DNA of 50,863 nt, from the NCBI GenBank assembly GCA_903873165.1, contig CAIQNQ010000243.1, positions 1-50,863 on the forward strand. The letters are read 5' to 3'. Position numbers and translations under genes: made by a program. Shown here piece by piece: positions 16,014-24,597 of this stretch (its first letter is position 1; each line of letters starts with the position of its first letter). The notes under the pieces were generated by a model that made no database searches, was not told the DNA's origin, and saw nothing but the letters and a program-made list of their open reading frames with translations. This DNA comes from an uncultured Methylococcaceae bacterium. GTDB lineage: Bacteria > Pseudomonadota > Gammaproteobacteria > Methylococcales > Methylomonadaceae.

Positions 16014-16367
16014 TTGCATGGGGTTGGTTATGGTACTTCTATTTCAGGTGCTCAAGGCACTGCGGTGGGCACAGGCCCAGCAAATACTGCGGCGATAGTA
16101 GCTGCGTGCAGTGAAGCCAATACGGCGGCTAAAATGGCGGATGCCTATACCTTAAACGGTTACAGTGATTGGTTCTTACCCTCTAAGGATGAGCTTAACT
16201 TATTGTATGCACAAAAAACCGGTGTTGGTGGTTTTGCTAATAACGACTACTGGAGTTCTACTGAGTACGATGCTAACGGCGCGTGGACCCAGAATTTCGA
16301 CGGTGGCAGCCAGGACTACAACTCTGAGGACTTTACACTCCCGGTACGGGCAGTGCGGGCTTTTTAA
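16014..16367 (+). pseudogene. DUF1566 (Lcl C-terminal) domain protein fragment (copy B)
   Basis: A 117-codon frame with the complete DUF1566 core: YGTSISGAQGTAVGTG, NGYSDWFLPSKDELNLLY, GGFANNDYWSSTEYDANGAW and the end VRAVRAF. The N-terminal part is missing. The only in-frame start is TTG, and compared with copy A one extra base near 16022-16026 breaks the FAWGC entry motif, so this is a truncated, probably non-functional piece. DUF1566 domains are C-type-lectin-like. Residues just before VRAVRAF are those that vary most between relatives (see findings). Confidence 0.65.
16240..16366 (+). other. Candidate DGR-type variable region at the end of the DUF1566 domain
   Basis: The last 40 codons run from NNDYWSSTEY to VRAVRAF and the stop. 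Nearly all non-core codons here are NNC or NNT (tac, gat, gct, aac, ggc, acc, gac, ggt, agc, tct, ttt), as expected if they derived from AAC/AAT codons by adenine mutagenesis. The end is GC-rich and a hairpin follows. No template repeat or reverse transcriptase is visible in this window, so this is a hypothesis. Confidence 0.3.
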
Positions 16368-16394
16368 CTATTCATCTATTTAACCCTTTTCTTT

Positions 16395-16418
16395 CCCGCG
16401 TAGCGGGCGATTTTTTTT
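16395..16418 (+). terminator. Short hairpin with T-run (copy B)
   Basis: CCCGC-GTA-GCGGG followed by CGATTTTTTTT, 28 bases after the DUF1566 stop. It may be a terminator, or, if the variable-region idea holds, the hairpin often found downstream of such regions. Confidence 0.6.
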
Positions 16419-16560
16419 GGCCTATGGCTTTATACTACGATTTAGCCGTTTACAGATAATCCCCATCCTTAGCCATAGGTACTGTTAAGGAATGCATGCA
16501 CAAACAAATGACCAAGCCATTTATGGCTTAACTTTTTTAATTGATTAAAGAGTTCATCTT

Positions 16561-18600
16561 ATGACCCTTACCACAACACCTGTTAACCCAAAAACGCTTG
16601 AGAGTTCCAGTAAAGTAGTTGCCGCTTTAACCAATGCCGCCTCCATCTTAGGGTACTCGGGGAGTGTGACGGACACTTATGGTGTCTCCGCCACGGCTAA
16701 TAGTGTGCTAGTGCAGGCAGACGGTAAAATAGTGGTCGTGGGTAGTGCTTATAATGTGAATACGAGCAGTGTCGATTTTGCCATTAGTCGCTATAACAGT
16801 AACGGAAGTTTGGATACTACTTTTATTGGGGATGGTCGCCAAACCACCGATTTTGGTTATGACGGTGCCTACAGTGTCAGCGCCTTAGCCGGGGGTAAAT
16901 TATTAGTCAGTGGCATCAGTGTAGATCCTGCCACCAATATCAGTTATTACGTACAAAGCCAATACATGAGTAATGGCAGCTTAGATACCAGTTTTGATGG
17001 AGACGGCAAGGCTTCACGGGTTTTAACGGATACCGATAGCTTTGGACAGGGTGTGGCAACACAGGCCGATGGAAAATTATTGCAATTAGATACCAGCACT
17101 GGGTTTAGTGTGGTGCGCTATGGACTTGATGGAGAATTAGATCCTGGTTTTGGCACAAACGGTATCGTCAGTACTGATTTTTTAACAGCCACTGGCAGTA
17201 CAGCGACGCCGAGACAGTTAGCGGTACAGACGGATGGTAAAATTGTTGTGGCAGGGAATGCCAGTAATGGCAGTATTGCCTTAGCGCGTTACAACACCAA
17301 CGGCAGTTTAGATAGCAGTTTTAGTACTGACGGCATTCTTACAGAAAACTTTGGTAGTAAGGTTTATGCCAATAGTGTGGCTGTGCAAGCCGATGGCAAG
17401 ATTGTCGTGGCTGGTTATACGCTTGATAGCACAGGTAACAACCAACTGTTATTAGCGCGTTTTAACGCCGATGGCAGTGTCGATAAACAATTTAATAATG
17501 TAATACCTGCCAAGCCAGGGTTAAGTTTTACCAATACAGCGAATTTAGTCACCACCGAAGCGGGCGGTACAGCCTCCTTCGGAGTAGCCTTAAAAACGGC
17601 TCCCCATCATGATGTGTTTTTAACATTAACCAGTAACGATGCCACAGAAGGCGTGTTTACCAGCACACAAACACCCAGTCAAACCGTTACGTTTACGCCG
17701 ACTAACTGGAATCAGGTGCAAACAGTGTCCTTAAAAGGCGTGGATGATAAGATAGTTGATGGGGATATAGCTTATATCATCAGTACTAAAGTGACTTCTG
17801 ATGATCTTACTTATGATGGTATGCGCAGTGGCACGGGCTTGCCTATAGCCAATATTATTGTCACTAATTCTGATGACGATGCGCCAGACACAAAATATGG
17901 CGATAGAGATCCACGTATACTGCAAGATGATATCTATCTCAATGATGTACTTATCGGTGGTAATGGTGCCAGTGATATTTACGGTAAAGACGGTCGTGAT
18001 GAATTACACGGCGGTAACGGCGACGACCGCTTATACGGCGGCTATGGCGATGATGTGTTATACGGAGAAGCCGACAACGACCAACTTGAAGGCGAACAAG
18101 GTGACGATAAGTTATACGGCGGTGATGGTAACGACACCTTAAATGGTGGCACGGGTAATGACAAACTCTCGGGTGGAAATGGTAACGATGTTTTAGATGG
18201 TAATCAAGGTGCCGATACGATGGATGGCGGTAATGGGGCAGATACCTATTATGTCGATAATGCGGGTGACGTCGTGTCCGATAGTGGTACAGACACGGGT
18301 GTGGTGGATACCGTTAATATCGCTTCTTATATCAGTTCAACTTTTAAATATACCTTAGGTGTCGGTATCGAAAACGCGGTACTTAATGACACAGCCAAAG
18401 ATGCCGATTTAACAGGTAATGCCAGTAATAACACCTTAACAGGTAACGCCTTTGATAACCAACTAGCTGGCGGTGATGGAACCGATACCCTGAAGGGTGG
18501 CGCAGGCAATGATAGTCTAACGGGTGGTTCAGGTAATGATCAGCTTTTAGGTGGTGATGGCAATGATTTAGTGTTTGGCGGGGCAATTAGATTATGTTAA
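16561..18600 (+). CDS. RTX-type secreted protein with delta-60 repeats, Calx-beta-like domain and beta-roll (frameshifted end)
   Basis: A 679-codon frame. Residues about 40-320 hold several delta-60 type repeats (VQADGKIVVVGSAYN...ISRYNSNGSLDTTF). About 320-440 resembles a Calx-beta domain (TEAGGTASFGVAL, VDGDIAYII). About 465-675 is a calcium-binding beta-roll with many GGNGDDxLYGG-type nonapeptides, interrupted by a MDGGNGADTYYVDNAGD module. There is no signal peptide, as expected for type I secretion. The frame ends abruptly at VFGGAIRLC; the proper ending is in another frame just after. No type I secretion genes are adjacent. The start follows a weak ribosome site. Confidence 0.75.
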   Translation: MTLTTTPVNPKTLESSSKVVAALTNAASILGYSGSVTDTYGVSATANSVLVQADGKIVVVGSAYNVNTSSVDFAISRYNSNGSLDTTFIGDGRQTTDFGYDGAYSVSALAGGKLLVSGISVDPATNISYYVQSQYMSNGSLDTSFDGDGKASRVLTDTDSFGQGVATQADGKLLQLDTSTGFSVVRYGLDGELDPGFGTNGIVSTDFLTATGSTATPRQLAVQTDGKIVVAGNASNGSIALARYNTNGSLDSSFSTDGILTENFGSKVYANSVAVQADGKIVVAGYTLDSTGNNQLLLARFNADGSVDKQFNNVIPAKPGLSFTNTANLVTTEAGGTASFGVALKTAPHHDVFLTLTSNDATEGVFTSTQTPSQTVTFTPTNWNQVQTVSLKGVDDKIVDGDIAYIISTKVTSDDLTYDGMRSGTGLPIANIIVTNSDDDAPDTKYGDRDPRILQDDIYLNDVLIGGNGASDIYGKDGRDELHGGNGDDRLYGGYGDDVLYGEADNDQLEGEQGDDKLYGGDGNDTLNGGTGNDKLSGGNGNDVLDGNQGADTMDGGNGADTYYVDNAGDVVSDSGTDTGVVDTVNIASYISSTFKYTLGVGIENAVLNDTAKDADLTGNASNNTLTGNAFDNQLAGGDGTDTLKGGAGNDSLTGGSGNDQLLGGDGNDLVFGGAIRLC

Positions 18601-18706
18601 CGGCACTTTATCGGGTGATACAAATGGCGATAAAGTGGCGGATTTCCAATTAGCGATTACGTTGGTGGGTACTACGTCTTTAACAGCTGCTGACATTGTG
18701 TTGTAA
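18585..18706 (+). pseudogene. Out-of-frame C-terminal secretion signal of the RTX gene
   Basis: Shifted in frame relative to the gene above, the sequence reads LDYVNGTLSGDTNGDKVADF and then QLAITLVGTTSLTAADIVL to a stop at 18706. The ADFQLAI...L-x-AADIVL ending is typical of the C-terminal type I secretion region of serralysin-like RTX proteins. A frameshift or small deletion at about 18580 has detached it from the beta-roll. Confidence 0.65.
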
Positions 18707-18714
18707 TTGTAATT

Positions 18715-21700
18715 TTATTCAGGTAAAGATTTAATATGAATATCCTGCTGAGGGAAGGGCATTTCAATATTATGTTCTCGTAAGGCTTTTTCAATACGAA
18801 TGTACAAATTATGGGTTGCTGGTAAACGGTTTGCCATTTCATTAACAAATATTCTAATAGAAAAATTAACGGAACTCTCTCCAAAACCCACTATCAATAC
18901 GCAAGGGGCGGGGTCTTTCAGTATCTCAGGAATCGATAATACGCAGTCAAACATAACTTGGTGAGCCAATTCTAGGTCTGAGCCATAAGCAATGTTGACA
19001 AATAATTCTAAGCGCGTAATAGTGTCAGTTAACGTCCAGTTGACCAGTTGACTCGTTATAAAGGTTTTATTTGGCACGACGTGTTCTTTTTGATCCCAGT
19101 CAATTAAGGTCGTCGCCCGCATTTGGATACGACTCACTTTACCCGTAATTGCACCTATCGTGACAGTATCACTCACTCGAATAGGGCGTTCAAATAATAG
19201 TATTATCCCCGATACTAAGTTTGCAAAGATCTCTTGTAAACCAAAGCCTAATCCCACGCTGAGTGCCGCAACTAACCACTGTACTTGTGACCAACTGCCC
19301 CCTAGTTCGTTTGAAATCGTGATGAAGCCTATAGTGATTAAGCTGTAATTAGCGAGTTGATTAAAGGCGTAACGGGTTCCCGCTTCTATATTAATGTGCC
19401 TAAATATTAATATTTCCATGACCCCTGAAAAGTTTCTTACTGACACGATGGCGATAAACAAATATAACCCAGCTATCATTAAGTGACTTAGGGTGATCGG
19501 TTCATAGACCTTTTGATCTTCTTTAATGACTAGATGTTGCCAAAGCACAATATTGTCTAAAAAGGAAAAGGCCGGGAGTAGGTTTTTCCAAATCACCCAA
19601 AAACCAATGACTAAGCCCAAGCCAATAAAGACGTTTAATAAGCGGGTAGTTTGGGCATTGATCTTAGGAATATCAATTAAGGGATCTATACGGGGTAAAA
19701 TGGGATCTTCATTGGCAGCAGAGGCTGGTTTTTCGTGACTCTCACTTGCTTTGCGTTTTTCTTCTGCGTTAATGATGGCTAATTGATGGTTGATAAGTGT
19801 TAACCACCGCACGACTAATTGATGCAGCATGATAGCGACAAAGATGAGCCGCATGGACTGAATAATCTGTCCTTGTAACTGCAATGCACTGAGGTAGTAA
19901 CCTGATATAGCAAACGTTATTAAAGTCATAGGAATAAAGTAAATGGCGGGATACCAAACAAAGCGCAATTGATTTAACCATTGGTAATTATTCTGACTTA
20001 ATTCTTTATGAAATAAACCCGTTTTGGGATTTAGTAAACGTCCCCAAAATACGGCAATTGCCATCATGCTAATGATAAAAGCCAGTCTACCTAAATTATC
20101 ACCATATAGCGTGTTATTACTTGCGCCAGTGCTGGTAATGATAAAGCTTGAGCTAACAGCAACATATCTTAGCCATTTAAGTTCCTTGCGTAATAATTGG
20201 CAGTTGGTCTTTTGCCACTGAAAATGTATCTGTACGACACCGTTTTCGGCAAATAATAGATAAAAATAGTTAAGAAATAATAGTGTGATGGCGGCATTTT
20301 TAAAGCCCACACCTACCGCTCGACTAAAATCATCAAGATGCAGGTCTTGATTTATTAACCAACCAAAATAACCACAGATCAGAGGTAAGGGTATGACAAG
20401 TAGCAAACTATATAGCAAGGTTTGTAAAGTGAAACTAAAGTGTTCAGTGTGTTTTTGTTTATAAATAGCTTTGTTTAATATGAGTTGATTTTGTGCCCAA
20501 TCTTTACTAAATTTAAGTGCTAATATACCTGCTAGACCTAATAGGAATAAGAAGGATTTTTCGCCCAATAAATGACCCATATCGGCTGTCATTGTTAACC
20601 AATTTCTCGGTGAGACGAACCACTGGATTGAATGAAATAAATTAAAGAGTGTGTCTAAATTAACGGGGTCAGAACTTTTTACCCAGAGTAAGTTTTCATC
20701 TAAATAGTTGGTAAATTTGCTGGCCTGTGCCAACATTTGTTGCTGAGCAAAATCAAAGTCCCCTAAAATTCTTAATAAAGAGCTATCATCAGCTGCCAAC
20801 TTATTTAACAGATCTTTTTGATTGTTGAGTAGCGCACGAACTTCTGCTTGAATAAGTAATCGATCAACAGCCGGTATAGCTTGATCGACTTGAATGCTGA
20901 TTAATTGTTTATGATAATTATCTAAATCACTGAGTTTTTTTAGACTCTCTTCCGTTTTATATTGATTGAGACTCGCTAAAGCGGTTTCGTTTTGAAGGGT
21001 TTCATGTTGTAAATTTGCTTGAGTTTGTATGTCTAAATTGCGGCGTTGCTCACGTAATATTTTACCGAGTTCTGGGCTAATGGCTGCTAAACTTATCTTT
21101 TTATCAGCATCTTTATATTCAGTCGTAATTTCTTTAGATGCATTGTCAATTTTTATTTTTTGGTCGGTATAACTGTCAATCTTCAAGCTTACACTTTGTA
21201 GTTCTCTAGTAATTTGAATATTTTCACGTGTTAAGGCCTGGATGAGGGGATGTTTCCCCGCTAATTCTTTTTCGGCCTGGTTAAGGGCATTTTGGATGGT
21301 CTGTGTATCTTTTTCTCGACGCGCGGTCATTAAATCGCTAAGGCTGGTAATGATTGGCGTTAATTCGTTCTTTTGCATATCCAATACTTTAAATTGCGCT
21401 TTTAATAATTCAACGCGCTCAGGATTGCTGATAGCTTCTATATCCAACATTTTTAATTCAGCAGTGCGAGCATCTATTAGCGTCTTTAAATAAATTAGAT
21501 TAGCGTCAGTTTCTAGTTTGCTTAGCGTTTTATTGACTGCCTGTGTAGTTTTGGTTTGGGTAGATTCTAGGTCTTGTTTAGCAGTGGCAATTTCTTCACG
21601 TATATGGGCGGGACGGGCTTCTTGTAGGTTAATCTCGTTTTCTAGTTTTTTTAATTGTTCATCTAGGGTGCTGATTTTACCTTTGATGCTGATTTCTTTT

Positions 21701-22089
21701 TGCTCCAATTCTTCTGAGGATAATTTAGTTAAATCTTCTGGTTTTTGTTTAGCAAGATTCGTTACTATTTGATTCAGTTCGTTTTGATAGTTTTTTAATA
21801 AATTAGGTGACTGTTTAATGGCAACATTAAAGTCGTGACTACGGATTTTATAGTTTTCAATATTAGTGAGATTATCTTGAGCGGATTGATAGATAGATAA
21901 TATTCTGGATTTAAGGGTGTCATCTATGCCTTTACGATTATTTACAGTATCAATTTTAGTTTGTACCGCTTCTTTGCTGATATCGATAATCGTAGTTTGG
22001 GCTTTAAAATCAGCATGGGGTTTAGCGTGGATATTGACTGAAATTAAGCAAGTGTATAGGATCAGCGCAAGAATATAAGCTTTATACAT
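18715..22089 (-). CDS. mscK: Large mechanosensitive channel, MscK/MscM (KefA) type
   Basis: A 1124-residue inner-membrane protein. Residues 1-22 are a signal peptide (ending IHA). About 25-480 is a long periplasmic coiled-coil-rich region. From about 510 there are multiple transmembrane helices. The C-terminal third is the MscS module: pore-lining SVGLGFGLQEIFANLVSGII (about 944-963), RPIRVSDTV, the beta domain with DWDQKEHVVPNKTFI, and a cytoplasmic vestibule ending at PQQDIHIKSLPE. It should release solutes on hypo-osmotic shock. MscK and MscM (YjeP) cannot be separated by eye. It is convergent with the RTX gene, with only 8 bases between. Confidence 0.9.
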   Translation of the reverse strand: MYKAYILALILYTCLISVNIHAKPHADFKAQTTIIDISKEAVQTKIDTVNNRKGIDDTLKSRILSIYQSAQDNLTNIENYKIRSHDFNVAIKQSPNLLKNYQNELNQIVTNLAKQKPEDLTKLSSEELEQKEISIKGKISTLDEQLKKLENEINLQEARPAHIREEIATAKQDLESTQTKTTQAVNKTLSKLETDANLIYLKTLIDARTAELKMLDIEAISNPERVELLKAQFKVLDMQKNELTPIITSLSDLMTARREKDTQTIQNALNQAEKELAGKHPLIQALTRENIQITRELQSVSLKIDSYTDQKIKIDNASKEITTEYKDADKKISLAAISPELGKILREQRRNLDIQTQANLQHETLQNETALASLNQYKTEESLKKLSDLDNYHKQLISIQVDQAIPAVDRLLIQAEVRALLNNQKDLLNKLAADDSSLLRILGDFDFAQQQMLAQASKFTNYLDENLLWVKSSDPVNLDTLFNLFHSIQWFVSPRNWLTMTADMGHLLGEKSFLFLLGLAGILALKFSKDWAQNQLILNKAIYKQKHTEHFSFTLQTLLYSLLLVIPLPLICGYFGWLINQDLHLDDFSRAVGVGFKNAAITLLFLNYFYLLFAENGVVQIHFQWQKTNCQLLRKELKWLRYVAVSSSFIITSTGASNNTLYGDNLGRLAFIISMMAIAVFWGRLLNPKTGLFHKELSQNNYQWLNQLRFVWYPAIYFIPMTLITFAISGYYLSALQLQGQIIQSMRLIFVAIMLHQLVVRWLTLINHQLAIINAEEKRKASESHEKPASAANEDPILPRIDPLIDIPKINAQTTRLLNVFIGLGLVIGFWVIWKNLLPAFSFLDNIVLWQHLVIKEDQKVYEPITLSHLMIAGLYLFIAIVSVRNFSGVMEILIFRHINIEAGTRYAFNQLANYSLITIGFITISNELGGSWSQVQWLVAALSVGLGFGLQEIFANLVSGIILLFERPIRVSDTVTIGAITGKVSRIQMRATTLIDWDQKEHVVPNKTFITSQLVNWTLTDTITRLELFVNIAYGSDLELAHQVMFDCVLSIPEILKDPAPCVLIVGFGESSVNFSIRIFVNEMANRLPATHNLYIRIEKALREHNIEMPFPQQDIHIKSLPE

Positions 22090-22281
22090 AGTTAATAGGT
22101 GTGTTTGGGTAATAAAATTCTGTTAAATAGTGATATATGATCATTATTACATGCTTATCTTAGTTCCTACAAACTACTAAGATGTTATACAGTTGTTAAA
22201 TATTATGGGTTAACAGGTTATAATTAAACCGCTGTTTAACAGTTTTATCATTCATCCATTCATTTTCACTATTAAATATTT

Positions 22282-23673
22282 ATGACTCAAATACTCAGTT
22301 GTTTTAAAGCTTATGATATCCGTGGTCGATTACCTGATGAACTTAATGAGGACATCGCTTATAGAATTGGTAGAGCCTATGCCCAGCAGATTGGGCCTAA
22401 GCGTGTAATAGTAGGGCGGGATATGCGTTTATCCAGTAATGAGTTGGCAGCCGCCTTAATCAATGGCTTACTAGATGCGGGGGTGGATGTTTACGATATA
22501 GGTTTAGCAGGTACCGAAGAAGTTTACTATGCGACTTTTGCCTATCAGGATGCTGGGCTGGCAATGGATGGCGGAATTATGGTTACCGCAAGTCATAATC
22601 CAAAAGATTTTAATGGCATGAAGTTAGTAAGAGAACATAGTAAACCCGTAAGTGGTGATACAGGATTAAATGATATTAAGCACTTAGCTGAACTTAATCA
22701 ATTTGCAGAATTAGCCTCTGTTAGAGGTGAACTTAAACACATTTCAATCGCTGAAGCCTATACAGCGCATTTATTGACTTATATTGACCCTAAAGCGTTA
22801 ACACCATTAAAGATTGTGGTGAACGCGGGTAATGGTGCAGCTGGGCATGTCATTGATGATTTAGAAATAGCTTTGCAGAAAGTAACGCAGCAGCCTTTGG
22901 AGTTTATTAAAATCCATCATGAACCCGATGGACATTTTCTTAACGGTATTCCTAATCCTTTGCTGCCTGAAAATAGAGAAAGTACCATCAATGCTATTAA
23001 TCTATATAAAGCCGATTTAGGGATTGCCTGGGATGGTGATTTTGATCGGTGCTTTTTATTTGATGAGACAGGTCGATTTATCGAAGGCTATTATATTGTT
23101 GGTTTATTGGCAGAAGCATTTCTTAAAAGTAATCCGGGTGCGAAAATTGTGCACGATCCTCGCTTAACTTGGAATACGGTGGATATCGTCAGTTCAATGG
23201 CTGGCGTGCCGATTCAAAGTAAAACAGGCCATGCCTTTATTAAAGAACGTATGCGTTTAGAAGATGCTGTGTATGGCGGTGAGATGAGTGCTCATCATTA
23301 TTTTAGAGACTTTTCGTATTGTGATAGTGGCATGATTCCTTGGTTATTAGTCATTGAATTGATTAGTCGTTCAGGTAAGTCTTTGTCGAAATTAGTTGAT
23401 GAGCGTATGTTAAAGTTTCCTGCTAGTGGCGAAATTAATCGAACTATTCTTCAGGCAGATACCGCGATAGAAAAAGTTAAGCAACATTATCAAGAATCGG
23501 CATTAAACGTTGATTATACAGATGGTTTAAGTATGGATATGGGCGAATGGCGGTTTAACTTGCGTTGTTCAAACACTGAACCATTGGTGCGTTTGAATGT
23601 AGAATCGCGTGCAAATGAAAGTCTAATGCAAGAAAAAACAGCTGAATTATTGGCTTTACTTGCAGCTGATTAA
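22282..23673 (+). CDS. Phosphomannomutase (phosphohexomutase family)
   Basis: A 463-residue alpha-D-phosphohexomutase converting mannose 6-phosphate to mannose 1-phosphate for GDP-mannose. The four family motifs are visible: active-site serine loop TASHNP, metal-binding DGDFDR, sugar-binding [10 protein letters not shown], and phosphate-binding [12 protein letters not shown]. The starting [20 protein letters not shown] is of the CpsG/ManB type rather than GlmM. It supplies surface polysaccharide precursors. It stands alone, followed by the long MITE-like element 2 bases after its stop. Confidence 0.92.
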   Translation: MTQILSCFKAYDIRGRLPDELNEDIAYRIGRAYAQQIGPKRVIVGRDMRLSSNELAAALINGLLDAGVDVYDIGLAGTEEVYYATFAYQDAGLAMDGGIMVTASHNPKDFNGMKLVREHSKPVSGDTGLNDIKHLAELNQFAELASVRGELKHISIAEAYTAHLLTYIDPKALTPLKIVVNAGNGAAGHVIDDLEIALQKVTQQPLEFIKIHHEPDGHFLNGIPNPLLPENRESTINAINLYKADLGIAWDGDFDRCFLFDETGRFIEGYYIVGLLAEAFLKSNPGAKIVHDPRLTWNTVDIVSSMAGVPIQSKTGHAFIKERMRLEDAVYGGEMSAHHYFRDFSYCDSGMIPWLLVIELISRSGKSLSKLVDERMLKFPASGEINRTILQADTAIEKVKQHYQESALNVDYTDGLSMDMGEWRFNLRCSNTEPLVRLNVESRANESLMQEKTAELLALLAAD

Positions 23674-23675
23674 GT

Positions 23676-23796
23676 GTAATTATTCAGACTCCCTCGCTTT
23701 GCTCCCCCCTTTGAAAATGGGGGGAGCAAAGCGAGGATTTATCTAATAAAATCTCCCCTAGCCCCTCTTTGTCAAAGAGGGGGACTGCATAATTAC
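23676..23796. mobile_element. MITE-like element, long copy
   Basis: A 121-bp non-coding element with terminal repeats GTAATTATTCAG and CTGCATAATTAC. It contains two strong hairpins: CTCGCTTTGCTCCCCCC with its complement, and CCTCTTTGTCAAAGAGG. The half from about 23737 to 23796 is the inverted counterpart of 12050-12115. It starts directly after the phosphomannomutase stop and could also act as its transcription terminator. Confidence 0.7.
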
Positions 23797-23898
23797 GATT
23801 AAATTATTAATAAGCCATAAAATTTAGCGTGTAAAAAGCTGTTTTGTTTATAGTTTATTAAGGCACTCTGATGAGCGCCTTAAGTTTTAATTATTTCA

Positions 23899-24585
23899 TT
23901 AACCGCATTTACTATCGCCACAATTTAAGCAAGTCATACAGCCATCCATTAATACTAAGGCTTTAGTTTGGCATTTTGCACAGAGTAGGGCTTTCGCAGG
24001 AAAGCTTCCTGATTCATCTAAAATTGAAGTGTCGCTGTGGATGGCTTCAAATTCTTTACGTTTCGCTTTTAAAAATTGTTGCTGGTGCGTATCAAATTCG
24101 GGTGTTTTTAACATACCGATCTTTTTAAGGTGCTGTTCGATAGTGCAACCAATTTCTGCTACCAATGAGGGCATAAATACCCCACCTTTTTTAAAGTAGC
24201 CACCTTTGGGATCAAATACTGATTTTAATTCGTCTACTAAAAATACCGCGTCACCCCCTTTACGAAATACTGCTGATATAACGCGTGTTAAGGCTAATAC
24301 CCATTGGAAGTGCTCCATATTCTTAGAGTTAATAAACACCTCATAAGGGCGACGTTCTTCGTGCTCAGTATCTTCATTTAAGATCATGTCATTGATTGTG
24401 ATATACAAAGCATGTTCTGATTGCGGGGTTTTGATTTTATAAGTAGAGCCGAATAATATTTCGGGTCTAGCTACTTTTTCATGCATGCTTTCTAAATCAA
24501 GGGTTTTTTCTTCAGGTACTGCGTTTTTTTCTTCGTTATTGATAACTTTGTAGCTGATAATTTTTTTGTTGATTTTTTGGGTCAT
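23899..24585 (-). CDS. nrdJb: Class II ribonucleotide reductase, small partner protein NrdJb
   Basis: A 228-residue protein matching the NrdJb part of split B12-dependent reductases. Conserved stretches include YITINDMILNED, RPYEVFINSKNMEHFQWVLA, TRVISAVFRKGGD and FDPKGGYFKKGG. The C-terminus has CAKCQTKAL and CMTCLNCGDSKCG, Cys pairs that likely bind zinc and shuttle electrons from thioredoxin or glutaredoxin to the catalytic subunit. It follows nrdJa by 12 bases. Confidence 0.88.
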   Translation of the reverse strand: MTQKINKKIISYKVINNEEKNAVPEEKTLDLESMHEKVARPEILFGSTYKIKTPQSEHALYITINDMILNEDTEHEERRPYEVFINSKNMEHFQWVLALTRVISAVFRKGGDAVFLVDELKSVFDPKGGYFKKGGVFMPSLVAEIGCTIEQHLKKIGMLKTPEFDTHQQQFLKAKRKEFEAIHSDTSILDESGSFPAKALLCAKCQTKALVLMDGCMTCLNCGDSKCG

Positions 24586-24597
24586 GATGTTGTCTCT

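Noticed and set aside
15893-16114. 73-codon + strand frame before the DUF1566 fragment
   Set aside because: Only its FAWGW stretch corresponds to the DUF1566 entry in the pre-frameshift frame; the rest is not protein-like and overlaps the real reading.
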